Source: an uncultured Chlorobiaceae bacterium
GTDB taxonomy: Bacteria; Bacteroidota; Chlorobiia; Chlorobiales; Chlorobiaceae
Assembly: GCA_903824045.1 (NCBI GenBank)
Contig: CAIJVD010000008.1
Coordinates: forward strand, 1-36,842
Reading direction: 5' to 3'
DNA: 36,842 bases
Part shown: one piece after another, positions 9,191-20,687 of the stretch
Numbering within the stretch: position 1 is the stretch's first letter
How the letters are laid out: each line of letters opens with the position of its first letter
Notes under the pieces: model-generated
What the model saw: only the letters and a program-made list of their open reading frames with translations
The model's database searches: none
Told to the model about the DNA's origin: nothing
Made by a program: the position numbers and the translations under genes

Positions 9191-9766
9191 ATGAGTGCAA
9201 GAAAAAAGGAAGTGGATGTTCAGAGTGTGCCGGTAGCCCGCTGGTATGCACTCAGGATTTATTCCGGCCATGAGCGCAAGGTTAAAGAGGGTATAGAGGC
9301 GGAGGTGACGCGCTGCAATCTTGCTGAGAAGATCCTTCAGGTCTATGTTCCCTACGAGCGTTTTGTTGAGGTCAAGAACGGCAAGAAGCGCAGCCTTACC
9401 AAGAATGCTTTTCCGGGATATGTGCTTATTGAGGCAGTCCTCGACAAGCAGACAAGGAACCTGATTCTTGATATTCCTTCCGTGATGGGTTTTCTTGGCG
9501 TGGATGATAATCCCATTCCGCTCAGACCCGACGAGGTTGAGAAGATTCTTGAGCCGGAGAGCTCTGTTGAGCATCGCTCTGTTGTTGAGTCGCCCTTCAA
9601 GGTCGGCGATTCAGTCAAGGTTATTGATGGTCCGTTCAGTTCGCTGACCGGTGTCGTCAATGAGGTGAGTGTCGACCGGATGAAGGTAAAGGTTATGATC
9701 AGTTTCTTCGGGCGCAGCACGCCGACGGAGCTTGATTTTTCTCAGGTTAAGTCAGTTTCCCAATAA
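9191..9766 (+). CDS. nusG: Transcription termination/antitermination protein NusG
   Basis: A 191-residue NusG. The NGN domain (WYALRIYSGHERKVKEGIEA; FPGYVLIEA) binds the RNA polymerase clamp and processes elongation and Rho-dependent events. The C-terminal KOW domain (FKVGDSVKVIDGPFSSLTG, about residues 136-155) contacts Rho or ribosomal protein S10. ATG 9191 follows a weak AGGTGG Shine-Dalgarno; a TTG one codon upstream is less likely. It is cotranscribed with secE and the L11 operon. Confidence 0.97.
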   Translation: MSARKKEVDVQSVPVARWYALRIYSGHERKVKEGIEAEVTRCNLAEKILQVYVPYERFVEVKNGKKRSLTKNAFPGYVLIEAVLDKQTRNLILDIPSVMGFLGVDDNPIPLRPDEVEKILEPESSVEHRSVVESPFKVGDSVKVIDGPFSSLTGVVNEVSVDRMKVKVMISFFGRSTPTELDFSQVKSVSQ

Positions 9767-9771
9767 TGAGG

Positions 9772-9788
9772 GCTTAATGTATTTAAGC
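9772..9788 (+). promoter_or_regulatory. Small hairpin in the rplK leader
   Basis: GCTTAA (9772-9777) pairs with TTAAGC (9783-9788), loop 5 nt, in the 41-nt space between nusG and rplK. Leaders of L11 operons often hold the L1 repressor site; this may be it, but the sequence match was not tested. Confidence 0.3.
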
Positions 9789-9807
9789 TTCTGAATAGAA
9801 ATAGTTT

Positions 9808-10233
9808 ATGGCAAAAAAGGTAATCGGTTTTATCAAGCTTCAGATCCCGGCTGGCGCAGCAAATCCTGCCCCTCCGGTTGGCCCGGCTCTTGGTCAGAAG
9901 GGTGTCAACATCATGGAGTTTTGCAAGCAGTTCAATGCAAAGACCCAGTCAGAGGCGGGGATGATCATTCCTGTGGTGATTACCGTCTACTCCGACAAGT
10001 CGTTCACCTTTATCACCAAAACTCCGCCGGCAGCAGTGCTTCTTTTGAAAGAGGCCAAGCTTCAGAAAGGTTCCGGTGAGCCGAACCGCAATAAGGTTGG
10101 TACTGTTTCGCGCGAGCAGGTCCGCAGGATTGCCGAGCTGAAAATGCCCGATCTCAACGCGATTGATCTCAGAGGTGCCGAGGAGATGGTTGCCGGTACA
10201 GCAAGGAGCATGGGGATTATCGTTCAGGATTGA
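9808..10233 (+). CDS. rplK: 50S ribosomal protein L11
   Basis: 141 residues, standard length. Recognised by [20 protein letters not shown] near the N-terminus (the Pro-rich thiostrepton-binding domain) and the C-terminal RNA-binding domain ending in [11 protein letters not shown]11 forms the GTPase-associated centre with 23S rRNA and L10/L7/L12. Its position right after nusG and before rplA is the conserved bacterial order. Confidence 0.98.
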   Translation: MAKKVIGFIKLQIPAGAANPAPPVGPALGQKGVNIMEFCKQFNAKTQSEAGMIIPVVITVYSDKSFTFITKTPPAAVLLLKEAKLQKGSGEPNRNKVGTVSREQVRRIAELKMPDLNAIDLRGAEEMVAGTARSMGIIVQD

Positions 10234-10302
10234 ACGTCCTCGGCTAAAAAGGATGTGGGAGGCTGAAAGGCCGCTTTTTTTACCACTAATACAAACACTA
10301 CA

Positions 10303-10992
10303 ATGGCAGGAAAAAAATATACGAACGCCGCATTGAAGATCGACAGGAATCAGGAGTACGATCTTGTTGATGCGGTTGAGAAGATCCGTGAGATTACCCA
10401 GACGAAGTTTGATGCGACTATTGACATAGCTGTAAAGCTTGGCGTTGATCCGCGTCATGCAGACCAGGTGGTACGCGGAACAGTAATGCTTCCTCACGGA
10501 ACAGGCAAGACGGTTTCCGTGCTTGTTGTCTGCAAAGAGGCGAAGGTCGAGGAGGCGAAAGCCGCCGGAGCCGATCTCGTTGGTTTTGAGGAGTACATTG
10601 AAAAGATTCAGGAGGGATGGACGGGCGTTGATGTCATCATCGCCACCCCGGATGTCATGGGTCAGCTCGGCAAGGTTGCCAAGATTCTCGGACCACGCGG
10701 CCTGATGCCGAATCCGAAGTCGGGCACCGTTACGATGGATGTCGCCAAGGCTGTCAAGGATGTCAAGGCCGGCAAGATCGAGTTCAGGGTTGATAAGGCT
10801 GGAAATGTTCATGCTCCAGTCGGCAAGGTTTCGTTTCAGACGGAACAGCTGGTTGCCAATATTTCAAGCTTCCTTCGTGAGATTGTTCGCTTGAAGCCAG
10901 CGGCAGCCAAGGGACACTATGTGCAGGGGATTGCGATTTCAAGCACCATGTCTCCGAGTGTAAAGGTCAGGAACGAAAAATTTGTCGCCTAA
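10303..10992 (+). CDS. rplA: 50S ribosomal protein L1
   Basis: 229 residues with the L1 signatures [27 protein letters not shown] and the C-terminal [15 protein letters not shown]1 builds the mobile stalk at the ribosome E site and in many bacteria represses its own operon by binding the rplK leader. The ATG at 10303 is preceded by a 69-nt spacer holding a weak G-rich stem and a T run, possibly a processing or attenuation point. Confidence 0.98.
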   Translation: MAGKKYTNAALKIDRNQEYDLVDAVEKIREITQTKFDATIDIAVKLGVDPRHADQVVRGTVMLPHGTGKTVSVLVVCKEAKVEEAKAAGADLVGFEEYIEKIQEGWTGVDVIIATPDVMGQLGKVAKILGPRGLMPNPKSGTVTMDVAKAVKDVKAGKIEFRVDKAGNVHAPVGKVSFQTEQLVANISSFLREIVRLKPAAAKGHYVQGIAISSTMSPSVKVRNEKFVA

Positions 10993-11010
10993 TAAAAACG
11001 GTTTATAACG

Positions 11011-11529
11011 ATGAAGCGAGATAGAAAAGAAGAGATCGTTCAGCAGGTTGCTGAAAAGATCAGTCGGTCGCAGGGTATATATCTGACTGAGTTCCAGGGT
11101 TTGAGCGTTGCCAAGATGGCAGAGCTTCGCCGGGAGTTTCGCAAGGTCGGAGTAGAGTACCGTGTTGTAAAGAATACACTTATCAAGAAGGCGCTTCGCG
11201 ATCAGGAAGGGGCTGACAAGCTTGATGCAGGTCTTAAGAGCACCACCGCAGTGGCTTTTGGATACGATGATCCGATCGCTCCGGCAAAGGTCATCCGCAA
11301 GTTCAGCAAAACCAATGAGCAGCTGAAGTTCAAGCTTGCGTCCATCGACGGCGTTGTCTACGGTGCCGACAGGCTGCCGCAGCTTTCAGAGATGCTGAGC
11401 AAGGTCGAAAATATCGGACGTACAGCAGGCTTGATCAACGGCGTTGTCAGCTCTGTACCGATGGTCGTCAATGCAGTTGCCAGAGGTCTGGTATCGGTCA
11501 TTGATCAGATCGCCAAGCAGAAGAAGTAG
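11011..11529 (+). CDS. rplJ: 50S ribosomal protein L10
   Basis: 172 residues. The N-terminal rRNA-binding part carries FQGLSVAKMAELRREFRK and YRVVKNTLIKKAL; the C-terminal helix carries the L7/L12 dimers. Only 18 nt separate it from rplA, so there is no room for the long rplJ leader through which L10 autoregulates in E. coli. Confidence 0.97.
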   Translation: MKRDRKEEIVQQVAEKISRSQGIYLTEFQGLSVAKMAELRREFRKVGVEYRVVKNTLIKKALRDQEGADKLDAGLKSTTAVAFGYDDPIAPAKVIRKFSKTNEQLKFKLASIDGVVYGADRLPQLSEMLSKVENIGRTAGLINGVVSSVPMVVNAVARGLVSVIDQIAKQKK

Positions 11530-11595
11530 ATTGTACCAAACTATTACGCACTCAAGAAAATATCATAACAGTAAATTAAACAAGAGAGGGGAATA

Positions 11596-11970
11596 ATGTC
11601 TATCGAAACACTTGTAGAACAGATTGGAAAGTTGACTCTTACCGAGGCTTCTGAACTTGTAAAAGCTCTCGAAGAGAAGTTCGGCGTAAGCGCAGCTCCT
11701 GTAGCTGTTGCCGGTGTTGCCGCCGCTCCGGCTGGTGATGCTCCTGCAGCTGAAGAGAAAACCGAGTTTGACGTCGTGCTGACTGCCGCTGGCGAAAGCA
11801 AGATCAACGTCATCAAGGTTGTTCGTGCTATCACCGGTCTTGGACTGAAAGAAGCCAAGGATCTCGTCGATGGTGCTCCGAAGACCGTCAAGGAAGCTGT
11901 TTCAAAGGACGAGGCTGAAAAGATTGCCAAAGAGCTTAAGGATGCTGGTGCGGCTGTAGAGTTGAAGTGA
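11596..11970 (+). CDS. rplL: 50S ribosomal protein L7/L12
   Basis: 124 residues: an N-terminal dimerisation helix pair (about 1-35), an Ala/Pro-rich hinge (about 36-54) and the globular C-terminal domain ([35 protein letters not shown]) that recruits GTPase factors. A purine-rich Shine-Dalgarno (GAGAGGGG) precedes the ATG, fitting the need for extra copies of this stalk protein. Confidence 0.98.
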   Translation: MSIETLVEQIGKLTLTEASELVKALEEKFGVSAAPVAVAGVAAAPAGDAPAAEEKTEFDVVLTAAGESKINVIKVVRAITGLGLKEAKDLVDGAPKTVKEAVSKDEAEKIAKELKDAGAAVELK

Positions 11971-11997
11971 TCTTTGAAAAGAGTCATTACTAAAGCG

Positions 11998-12030
11998 AGC
12001 TCCGTTTCGATCTGATACGGAGCTTTGTCT
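11998..12030 (+). terminator. Attenuator-like hairpin between rplL and rpoB
   Basis: AGCTCCGT (11998-12005) pairs perfectly with ACGGAGCT (12017-12024), loop 11 nt, followed by a T/G-rich stretch. A partial terminator here would lower rpoBC expression relative to the ribosomal proteins, as known for E. coli. A further CAGATC/GATCTG hairpin lies at 12095-12111. Confidence 0.6.
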
Positions 12031-12157
12031 GTTTGTGTAAGTTTCTGTTTTGATGGTAGTTCCTGTGATGATACGATTGAGGTAATCCGTTTTTCAGATC
12101 TGATTGATCTGACTTGATCTGTAAGTAATTCATGCAATTGATAAAAGCGAGGTGCAT

Positions 12158-15100
12158 GTGAAAGTGGCTGATGCAACAACACCGTGTATTGACTTTTCCA
12201 AAATCCAGAGTATAATAGAGCCCCCCGACTTATTAAAAGTTCAGTTAGACTCATTTCATAACTTTATCCAGGACAGCGTTCCTCTCGCCAAGAGAAGGGA
12301 TCAGGGTCTGGAGAGGGTTCTGCGCAGCGCGTTTCCTATTACCGATACACGGGGCCTCTATCTCCTCGAGTATATCTCATACAGCTTCGACAAGCCCAAA
12401 TACACCGTTGAGGACTGTATCGAGCGCGGCCTTACCTACGACGTCTCCCTGAAGGTCAAGCTCAAGCTCTCCTACAAGGATGAGCCGGATGAGACCGACT
12501 GGAAGGAGACCATTCAGCAGGAGGTCTACCTCGGCAGAATTCCCTACATGACCGAGCGCGGCACGTTCATCGTCAACGGCGCCGAGAGAGTTGTCGTTGC
12601 ACAGCTCCATCGCTCGCCGGGTGTCGTCTTCAGTGAAGCCGTCCATCCGAATGGCAAGAAAATGTATTCGGCTAAAATCGTTCCGACCCGAGGATCATGG
12701 ATCGAGTTTCAGACCGACATCAACAACCAGATCTTTGTTTATATAGACCAGAAGAAAAACTTCCTGGTCAGCGCCCTGCTCAGGGCTATCGGCTTTGCCC
12801 GTGATGAAGACATTCTCGGACTCTTCGACCTTGTCGAGGATGTGCCGCTGAAAGCCAACAAAAAGGAGCAGCTTGTAGGCCAGTATCTTGCTTCCGACAT
12901 TGTTGATATGCAGACCGGCGAGGTTGTCAGCGCAAGAACGGCCATCACCGAAGAGATTTTCGAACAGATCCTTGCCGCCGGTTACAAGAGCGTCAAGGTG
13001 ATGAAGGGCTTTTCCGGCGGAGACAAGGGCAAGGACAAGTCGATCATCATCAACACCATTCTCAATGACAGCTCGGCAACTGAGGAAGAGGCGCTCGAGA
13101 TTGTCTATGAAGAGCTCAGAGCCAACGAGGCTCCGGATATCGATGCTGCCAGAAGCTTCCTCGAGAGAACCTTCTTCAATCAGAAGAAGTATGATCTCGG
13201 AGAGGTCGGCCGCTACAGGATCCAGAAGAAGCTTGGTCGCGAGTTCGAGGAGCTCGACACCTATCTTGCCGGCAAGCCGGAACTGAAAAAGCTCTCTGAT
13301 TCCATCAATGAGAAAATTCACCAGACCATACAGTCGTTTTCAGACGAGCCGGTTGGTGAGGATATTCTGGTGCTGACGCATTATGATATTATCTCAGTCA
13401 TCTACTACCTGATCAATCTGGTCAACGGCCTTGCAGAGGTTGACGATGTCGACCATCTCGCCAATCGCCGTGTCCGTTCGGTCGGTGAGCAGCTTGCTGC
13501 ACAGTTTGTCATCGGCCTTGCAAGGATGGGCAAGAATGTTCGCGAAAAGCTCAACTCCCGCGACTCCGACAAGATTGCGCCAGCCGACCTGATCAATGCC
13601 CGTACGGTTTCCAGCGTCGTCTCCAGCTTCTTCGCCACGAGCCAGCTCTCGCAGTTTATGGACCAGACCAACCCTCTGGCCGAAATGACCAACAAGCGGA
13701 GGGTTTCGGCTCTCGGACCTGGTGGTCTTACCCGTGAGCGTGCAGGTTTCGAGGTTCGTGACGTTCACTACACCCATTACGGACGCCTCTGCCCGATTGA
13801 GACGCCGGAAGGCCCGAATATCGGTCTGATCTCATCGCTCTCCGTCTACGCCGAGATCAACGACAAGGGCTTTATCCAGACCCCTTACCGTGTTGTCGAA
13901 AAGGGTCAGGTCACCGATACGGTGCTGATGCTTTCGGCTGAAGATGAGGAGAACAAGATCACCGTTCCGGTAAGTGTTCCGCTCGACGCCACCAACCGCA
14001 TTGCGGTTGAAACCGTACAGGCCAGGACCAAGGGTGACTATCCGGTCGTGGCTGCTGAAGATGTCAACTACATGGACGTCTCTCCGGTACAGATTGTCAG
14101 TGCTGCCGCAGCACTTATTCCCTTTCTTGAGCATGATGACGGTAACCGTGCGCTTATGGGCGCCAACATGCAGCGCCAGGCAGTTCCTCTCCTGACCTCC
14201 GAAGCCCCAGTGGTCGGTACCGGCATGGAGGCCAAGGTTGCAAGGGATTCCCGCTCGGTTATTGTTGCCGAAGGGCCCGGAATTGTCGAGGATGTTACGG
14301 CTGAATATGTACAGGTCCGCTATGATCTCAGCGGCGATAACGATGGTCGCCTCTCGCTGCTTGATCCGGATGAAGGTCTTAAAACCTACACGCTTATCAA
14401 GTTCAAGCGCTCCAACCAGGACACCTGCATTTCACAGAAACCGATGGTCCACATTGGCCAGCGCGTTGAAAAGGGCACGGTTCTGTCCGACAGCTCGTCG
14501 ACCGACAATGGAGAGCTTGCTCTTGGAAAAAATGTGCTCGTGGCATTCATGCCATGGCGCGGATACAACTTTGAAGATGCTATCATTCTGAGCGAAAGAC
14601 TTGTCTATGACGATGTCTTTACCTCAATTCATCTCCATGAGTTCGAGGCAAACGTGCGCGACACCAAGCGTGGCGAAGAGCAGTTTACCCGCGATATCTA
14701 CAATGTCAGCGAGGAGGCACTCAGAAACCTTGATGAAAACGGTATTGTCAGGATCGGTGCCGAGGTCAAGGAGCGCGATATCCTTGTCGGAAAAATAACC
14801 CCGAAAGGCGAAAGTGATCCGACGCCGGAAGAGAAGCTCCTCAGGGCAATCTTCGGCGACAAGTCGAGTGATGTCAAGGACGCTTCGATGCACGTACCTG
14901 CCGGTATGAAGGGCATTGTCATCAAGACCAAGCTTTTCAGCCGCAAGAAAAAGGTCGGCATGGATGTCAAGGAGAAGCTCGAGGCTGTCGACAAGCGCTT
15001 TGACCACAGAGAGCACGATCTGCGCAAGCGTTTTGCCAAATGGCTCAAGCAGCACCTGGAGGGCAGCGTTTCCAAGGCTGTCGCAAACGATAAAGGAAAG

Positions 15101-16066
15101 TCGGTTATTGCCGAGGGCACAGCTTTTGACGATGCACTGCTCGCAAAGTTCAGCAGCCTTCCTTTCCTTGAGTCGATCGACTTCACCAAGGGCCTGACCT
15201 CATCGAAGAAGGTCAACGACAATGTGCTCCGCCTTGTCAAGGAGTTCCGCTTCAAGCTGAAAGATCTGAATGACGAGAGAGAGAACGAAAAATACAAGAT
15301 CAACGTTGGCGATGAACTTCCTCCGGGCATCGAGGAGCTTGCCAAGGTTTATATAGCCCAGAAGAGAAAGATCCAGGTCGGCGACAAGATGGCAGGCCGC
15401 CACGGTAACAAGGGTGTTGTCGGCAAGATTCTGCCTATCGAGGATATGCCCTTCATGGAAGATGGCACACCCGTCGATATCGTCCTCAACCCGCTTGGCG
15501 TGCCGAGCCGTATGAATATCGGCCAGCTCTACGAAACCTCGCTCGGATGGGCCGCCAAAAAGCTCGGTGTTAAATTCAAGACACCTATCTTCAACGGCGC
15601 CACCTATGAAGAGGTCCAGCATGAGCTTGAAAGAGCAGGTCTTCCGGCTCACGGAAAGGTCTCCCTTTATGACGGCCGTACCGGTGAGCGCTTCCATGAC
15701 GAGGTTACCATCGGCTACATCTACATGCTCAAGCTGAGCCACCTTGTAGACGACAAGATTCATGCCCGTTCAACCGGCCCATACTCACTCATTACCCAGC
15801 AGCCGCTTGGCGGAAAGGCCCAGTTTGGTGGACAGAGGTTTGGTGAAATGGAGGTCTGGGCTCTTGAAGCCTACGGCGCAGCAAACATTCTTCGTGAAAT
15901 GCTTACGGTCAAGTCGGATGATGTGGTTGGCCGCAACAAGACCTACGAGGCCATCGTCAAAGGCCAGAACCTTCCCGAGCCCGGTATTCCGGAGTCGTTC
16001 AACGTTCTGGTCAGAGAGCTCCAGGGTCTTGGACTTGAAATTCGTATCGACGACAGAGTTCCTTAG
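12158..16066 (+). CDS. rpoB: DNA-directed RNA polymerase subunit beta
   Basis: The beta subunit (1302 residues from this start) of the core polymerase. The rifampicin-binding region is intact around residues 495-525 ([26 protein letters not shown]), then [16 protein letters not shown], and near the C-terminal third [14 protein letters not shown] (from about 1075), which lines the active centre. Three GTG codons can start the protein (12152, 12158, 12164). I prefer 12158 because GAGG (12149-12152) lies 5 nt upstream; the true start could be one of the others. It is cotranscribed with rpoC 70 nt downstream. Confidence 0.97.
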   Translation: MKVADATTPCIDFSKIQSIIEPPDLLKVQLDSFHNFIQDSVPLAKRRDQGLERVLRSAFPITDTRGLYLLEYISYSFDKPKYTVEDCIERGLTYDVSLKVKLKLSYKDEPDETDWKETIQQEVYLGRIPYMTERGTFIVNGAERVVVAQLHRSPGVVFSEAVHPNGKKMYSAKIVPTRGSWIEFQTDINNQIFVYIDQKKNFLVSALLRAIGFARDEDILGLFDLVEDVPLKANKKEQLVGQYLASDIVDMQTGEVVSARTAITEEIFEQILAAGYKSVKVMKGFSGGDKGKDKSIIINTILNDSSATEEEALEIVYEELRANEAPDIDAARSFLERTFFNQKKYDLGEVGRYRIQKKLGREFEELDTYLAGKPELKKLSDSINEKIHQTIQSFSDEPVGEDILVLTHYDIISVIYYLINLVNGLAEVDDVDHLANRRVRSVGEQLAAQFVIGLARMGKNVREKLNSRDSDKIAPADLINARTVSSVVSSFFATSQLSQFMDQTNPLAEMTNKRRVSALGPGGLTRERAGFEVRDVHYTHYGRLCPIETPEGPNIGLISSLSVYAEINDKGFIQTPYRVVEKGQVTDTVLMLSAEDEENKITVPVSVPLDATNRIAVETVQARTKGDYPVVAAEDVNYMDVSPVQIVSAAAALIPFLEHDDGNRALMGANMQRQAVPLLTSEAPVVGTGMEAKVARDSRSVIVAEGPGIVEDVTAEYVQVRYDLSGDNDGRLSLLDPDEGLKTYTLIKFKRSNQDTCISQKPMVHIGQRVEKGTVLSDSSSTDNGELALGKNVLVAFMPWRGYNFEDAIILSERLVYDDVFTSIHLHEFEANVRDTKRGEEQFTRDIYNVSEEALRNLDENGIVRIGAEVKERDILVGKITPKGESDPTPEEKLLRAIFGDKSSDVKDASMHVPAGMKGIVIKTKLFSRKKKVGMDVKEKLEAVDKRFDHREHDLRKRFAKWLKQHLEGSVSKAVANDKGKSVIAEGTAFDDALLAKFSSLPFLESIDFTKGLTSSKKVNDNVLRLVKEFRFKLKDLNDERENEKYKINVGDELPPGIEELAKVYIAQKRKIQVGDKMAGRHGNKGVVGKILPIEDMPFMEDGTPVDIVLNPLGVPSRMNIGQLYETSLGWAAKKLGVKFKTPIFNGATYEEVQHELERAGLPAHGKVSLYDGRTGERFHDEVTIGYIYMLKLSHLVDDKIHARSTGPYSLITQQPLGGKAQFGGQRFGEMEVWALEAYGAANILREMLTVKSDDVVGRNKTYEAIVKGQNLPEPGIPESFNVLVRELQGLGLEIRIDDRVP

Positions 16067-16136
16067 TAGTGCGTTAATTGGCGTAACGATCAATAACTGT
16101 CATTAACAAAGAGTCGTTTTAACCAGGAAATTGACT

Positions 16137-19100
16137 ATGATTTTTTCACAGGGAGCATCACCGTTGAAAGGTGATTTTTCAAGGATAAAGTTCAGTATTG
16201 CCTCGCCTGAAAGCATTCTCGCCCACTCAAGGGGAGAGGTACTGAAGCCGGAGACCATCAACTACCGTACATTCAAGCCTGAGCGTGACGGCTTGATGTG
16301 CGAAAAGATTTTCGGTCCTACCAAGGACTGGGAGTGCTATTGCGGCAAATACAAGCGCGTACGCTATAAAGGCATTATCTGCGATCGCTGCGGCGTCGAG
16401 GTAACGACCAAGAGCGTCCGCCGGGAGCGCATGGGTCATATCTCCCTTGCCGTACCTGTCGTGCATACCTGGTTTTTCCGCTCGGTTCCGAGCAAGATCG
16501 GCGCACTGCTCGATCTTTCGACCAAGGAGCTCGAAAGGATTATCTACTACGAAGTATATGTCGTTATCAACCCTGGCGAACCAGGTGAAAAGCAGGGAAT
16601 CAAGAAGCTCGACCGTCTGACGGAAGAGCAGTATTTCCAGATCATCACCGAGTACGAAGACAACCAGGATCTTGACGACTCTGATCCCGACAAGTTTATC
16701 GCCAAAATGGGCGGTGAGGCCATTCACCTTCTGCTCAAGAATATCGATCTCGATACCACAGCAGTTCATCTCCGCAAGGTGCTCAAGGAGAGCAGCTCGG
16801 AGCAGAAAAGGGCTGATGCGCTCAAGAGACTCAAGGTTGTTGAGGCCTTCAGAAAGAGCTACGAGCCACACAAGAAATCCCGCAAAAAGCCGACAGGCCT
16901 TTTCCCGGAGGACGAGCTCCCGGAACCTTACGTCTACGAAGGCAACAAGCCTGAGTACATGGTGATGGAAGTTGTGCCGGTCATTCCGCCGGAACTGCGT
17001 CCGCTTGTTCCGCTTGAAGGCGGCCGATTCGCCACCTCCGATCTTAACGATCTCTACCGCCGCGTTATCATCCGCAACAACCGGCTCAAAAAGCTGATCG
17101 ACATCCGCGCCCCGGAGGTTATTCTCCGCAACGAAAAGCGAATGCTGCAGGAGGCCGTTGATGCGCTGTTTGATAACTCCCGCAAGGCCAATGCGGTCAA
17201 GACCGGCGAGTCCAACAGACCGCTGAAATCCCTCTCCGATGCCCTCAAAGGCAAGCAGGGCCGTTTCCGTCAGAACCTTCTCGGAAAGAGGGTAGACTAC
17301 TCCGGCCGTTCGGTTATCGTTGTCGGTCCCGAGCTCAAGCTGCACGAGTGCGGTCTGCCGAAAAGCATGGCTATCGAACTCTTTCAGCCATTTGTCATCC
17401 GCCGTCTTGTTGATCGCGGAATTGCAAAATCGGTCAAATCAGCCAAAAAGCTTATTGACAAGAAAGACCCGATCGTCTGGGATGTGCTTGAAAAAGTCAT
17501 CGATGGACGTCCGGTTATGCTCAACCGGGCCCCGACCCTTCACCGTCTCGGTATCCAGGCCTTCCAGCCGGTGCTGATTGAAGGCAAGGCTATCCAGATT
17601 CATCCGCTCGTCTGTACGGCATTCAACGCCGACTTCGACGGTGACCAGATGGCGGTACATATTCCGCTCTCGCAGGAGGCACAGCTTGAGGCATCGCTGC
17701 TCATGCTCTCCTCTCATAACCTTATTTTGCCGCAGTCCGGCAAGCCGGTTACCGTTCCTTCGCAGGACATGGTACTCGGCATGTACTATCTGACCAAGTC
17801 ACGCCCTGGCGACATGGGTGAAGGCCAGATATTCTACAGCCCTCAGGATGTGCTTATCGCATATAACGAGGAGCGGGTAGGACTGCATGCCCAGATTTTT
17901 GTTCAGTACACTGGCCAGAACGACCAGAAATTTGACTCGCTGAGGGTTCTCGACACGCTTGTTGAGGCCGGAACGGAAAAGAATACCTGGCTGAAATCAC
18001 AGCTTGAGAAGAAGTCGATCCTGCTGACGACCGTCGGCCGCGTGATCTTCAACCAGCATGTTCCCAAGGAGATCGGTTTCATCAACCGCGTTATCGACAA
18101 AAAGGTCGCCAAGGAGCTGATCGGCCGCCTTAGCAGCGAGGTCGGCAACGTTGAAACCGCAAAATTCCTTGACAATATCAAGGAGGTCGGCTTCCATTAC
18201 GCTATGAAAGGCGGTCTCTCTGTCGGACTTTCCGATGCCATTGTGCCGGAAACCAAGGTCCGTCATATCAAGAGCGCCCAGCGCGACAGCACCAAGGTTG
18301 TCAAGGAGTACAACCGCGGTACACTCACCGATAACGAACGCTACAACCAGATCGTTGACGTCTGGCAGAAGACCTCCAACATCGTTGCCGAGGAGTCCTA
18401 CCAGAAGCTCAAGAAGGATCGTGACGGCTTCAACCCGCTTTACATGATGCTTGACTCCGGAGCCCGAGGCTCCCGCGAGCAGGTTCGTCAGCTGACCGGT
18501 ATGAGAGGTCTTATCGCCCGTCCGCAGAAGTCGATGTCCGGCCAGCCGGGTGAGATTATCGAGAACCCGATTATCTCGAACCTAAAGGAGGGTCTTACGG
18601 TTCTCGAGTACTTCATCTCGACGCACGGTGCACGAAAGGGTCTTTCCGATACCTCGCTGAAAACCGCTGATGCTGGTTACCTGACCAGAAGGCTTCATGA
18701 TGTGGCGCAGGATGTGATCGTCACCATGGATGACTGCGGAACAACCCGCGGCCTCTATGTTCACCGCAACATCGAGGAGGAGACCAGCGGCCAGATCAAG
18801 TTCCGCGAGAAGATCAAGGGACGCGTTGCAGCTCGTGATATCTATGATACACTCAACAACAAGGTCGTCGTCAAAGCAGGCGAAATTATCACCGAAGAGC
18901 TCGCTGAGCTCATACAGGAGACTCCGGGCGTCGAAGAGGCCGAGATCCGTTCGGTGCTGACCTGTGAGGCCAAAATCGGCATCTGCTCGAAGTGCTACGG
19001 CACCAACCTTTCGGTTCATGAAATCGTCGAAATCGGTGAGGCGGTCGGTGTTATTGCGGCCCAGTCGATCGGTGAGCCTGGAACCCAGCTGACGCTGCGT

Positions 19101-20609
19101 ACCTTCCACCAGGGCGGTACCGCACAGGGCGGCATCTCCGAAACCGAGACCAAGGCCTTCTACGAAGGACAGGTCAAGTTCGAGGATATCAAAACCGTCG
19201 AGCACTCTGCCATCAATGAGGACGGCGTCGAAGAGATTCGCACCATCGTCATACAGAAAAACGGCAAAATCAATATCGCAGATCCGGAATCCGGCAAGAT
19301 TCTCAAACGCTATCAGGTTCCGCATGGCGCGCATCTCTACTGCACCAGCGGCTCACTTGTTCGTAAAGATCAGGTGATGTTCAGCAGCGAGCCTAACAGC
19401 ACGCAGATTATTGCCGAACAGCCGGGTATTATCAAATTTGCCGATATCGAAAAAGGCATCACCTACAAGGAAGAGGTCGATCCTCAGACCGGATTTGCCC
19501 AGCATACCATCATCAACTGGCGTTCCAAGCTCAGAGCAACCGAGACAAGGGAGCCAAGGCTTCTTGTTGTCGACAAGAGCGGCGAGATCAAGAAGACCTA
19601 CCCAGTCCCGATCAAGTCGAACCTCTATGTCGAAGACGGCCAGAAGGTTCTGCCCGGCGACATTCTTGCCAAGGTGCCGAGAAACCTTGACCGTGTCGGT
19701 GGTGATATTACCGCCGGTCTGCCGAAGGTAACCGAGTTGTTCGAAGCCCGTATTCCTACCGATCCGGCAATTGTCTCCGAAATCGACGGCTACGTCAGCT
19801 TCGGCTCACAGCGCAGAAGCAGCAAGGAGATCAAGGTCAAGAACGATTTTGGTGAGGAGAAGATCTATTACGTCCAGGTCGGTAAGCATGTGCTTGCCAA
19901 CGAGGGCGATGAGGTCAAGGCAGGTGATGCGATGACGGATGGAGCGATTTCACCGCAGGACATTCTTCGTATCCAGGGTCCAAATGCTGTGCAGCAGTAC
20001 CTGGTCAACGAGATCCAGAAGGTCTACCAGATCAATGCCGGTGTCGAGATCAACGACAAGCATCTTGAGGTTATCGTTCGCCAGATGCTTCAGAAAGTCC
20101 GCGTGGAAGAGCCCGGTGATACCGAGCTGCTGCCGGGTGATCTCATCGACAGAAGCGCATTCATGGAAGCCAACGAAGGCGTTGGCGAGAAGGTGCGTGT
20201 TACCGACAAGGGTGAGGCACCAGCGAGGATTCAGGATGAGCAGCTCTACAAGCTTCGCGATATCACCAAGCTCAATCGCGAGCTTCGCAAGAACAGCAAG
20301 AACATGATTGTTTTCGAGCCGGCCCTCCAGGCCACATCGCATCCCGTGCTGCTCGGCATCACCAGTGCCGCACTGCAGACCGAGAGCGTGATTTCAGCAG
20401 CATCCTTCCAGGAGACCACCAAGGTGCTGACCGATGCGGCTGTTGCCGGAAAGGTTGACTTCCTTGCAGGTCTGAAGGAGAACGTCATCGTCGGCAAGCT
20501 GATTCCGGCCGGAACGGGCCTGAAGAAGTACAAGGCCATCAGGCTGACCGGTGAAGGCCAGGATAAAGCCCCCGTCGCGGAAGGCGAAGCTGTTGTTGCC
20601 GCTGAGTGA
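16137..20609 (+). CDS. rpoC: DNA-directed RNA polymerase subunit beta'
   Basis: The beta' subunit, 1490 residues. The first zinc site is Cys67, Cys69, Cys82, Cys85. The catalytic magnesium triad is in NADFDGDQM with Asp499, Asp501 and Asp503. A second zinc site is visible in [13 protein letters not shown], followed by [19 protein letters not shown] of the trigger-loop region. ATG 16137 has AGGA 8 nt upstream; an in-frame TTG two codons earlier is ignored. The last gene of the L11-rpoBC operon, it is closed by a strong terminator. Confidence 0.98.
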   Translation: MIFSQGASPLKGDFSRIKFSIASPESILAHSRGEVLKPETINYRTFKPERDGLMCEKIFGPTKDWECYCGKYKRVRYKGIICDRCGVEVTTKSVRRERMGHISLAVPVVHTWFFRSVPSKIGALLDLSTKELERIIYYEVYVVINPGEPGEKQGIKKLDRLTEEQYFQIITEYEDNQDLDDSDPDKFIAKMGGEAIHLLLKNIDLDTTAVHLRKVLKESSSEQKRADALKRLKVVEAFRKSYEPHKKSRKKPTGLFPEDELPEPYVYEGNKPEYMVMEVVPVIPPELRPLVPLEGGRFATSDLNDLYRRVIIRNNRLKKLIDIRAPEVILRNEKRMLQEAVDALFDNSRKANAVKTGESNRPLKSLSDALKGKQGRFRQNLLGKRVDYSGRSVIVVGPELKLHECGLPKSMAIELFQPFVIRRLVDRGIAKSVKSAKKLIDKKDPIVWDVLEKVIDGRPVMLNRAPTLHRLGIQAFQPVLIEGKAIQIHPLVCTAFNADFDGDQMAVHIPLSQEAQLEASLLMLSSHNLILPQSGKPVTVPSQDMVLGMYYLTKSRPGDMGEGQIFYSPQDVLIAYNEERVGLHAQIFVQYTGQNDQKFDSLRVLDTLVEAGTEKNTWLKSQLEKKSILLTTVGRVIFNQHVPKEIGFINRVIDKKVAKELIGRLSSEVGNVETAKFLDNIKEVGFHYAMKGGLSVGLSDAIVPETKVRHIKSAQRDSTKVVKEYNRGTLTDNERYNQIVDVWQKTSNIVAEESYQKLKKDRDGFNPLYMMLDSGARGSREQVRQLTGMRGLIARPQKSMSGQPGEIIENPIISNLKEGLTVLEYFISTHGARKGLSDTSLKTADAGYLTRRLHDVAQDVIVTMDDCGTTRGLYVHRNIEEETSGQIKFREKIKGRVAARDIYDTLNNKVVVKAGEIITEELAELIQETPGVEEAEIRSVLTCEAKIGICSKCYGTNLSVHEIVEIGEAVGVIAAQSIGEPGTQLTLRTFHQGGTAQGGISETETKAFYEGQVKFEDIKTVEHSAINEDGVEEIRTIVIQKNGKINIADPESGKILKRYQVPHGAHLYCTSGSLVRKDQVMFSSEPNSTQIIAEQPGIIKFADIEKGITYKEEVDPQTGFAQHTIINWRSKLRATETREPRLLVVDKSGEIKKTYPVPIKSNLYVEDGQKVLPGDILAKVPRNLDRVGGDITAGLPKVTELFEARIPTDPAIVSEIDGYVSFGSQRRSSKEIKVKNDFGEEKIYYVQVGKHVLANEGDEVKAGDAMTDGAISPQDILRIQGPNAVQQYLVNEIQKVYQINAGVEINDKHLEVIVRQMLQKVRVEEPGDTELLPGDLIDRSAFMEANEGVGEKVRVTDKGEAPARIQDEQLYKLRDITKLNRELRKNSKNMIVFEPALQATSHPVLLGITSAALQTESVISAASFQETTKVLTDAAVAGKVDFLAGLKENVIVGKLIPAGTGLKKYKAIRLTGEGQDKAPVAEGEAVVAAE

Positions 20610-20630
20610 AGATCTCTGAGGTAAGAGAGA

Positions 20631-20671
20631 GCAATAAAAAAGGGAGATGCGAGTCTCCCTTTTTTTATTGC
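20631..20671. terminator. Bidirectional intrinsic terminator between rpoC and accC
   Basis: A near-perfect stem (20631-20647 with 20654-20671) has GGGAGA/TCTCCC at its tip and runs of A and T at its base, so it gives a T tail on either strand. It serves rpoC on the plus strand and accC on the minus strand. Confidence 0.93.
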
Positions 20672-20687
20672 CGTTTTTGCTTCCAGT

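Noticed and set aside
10234-10302. Intrinsic terminator between rplK and rplA
   Set aside because: The stem is short and imperfect despite a T run, and the genes are one operon in nearly all bacteria.
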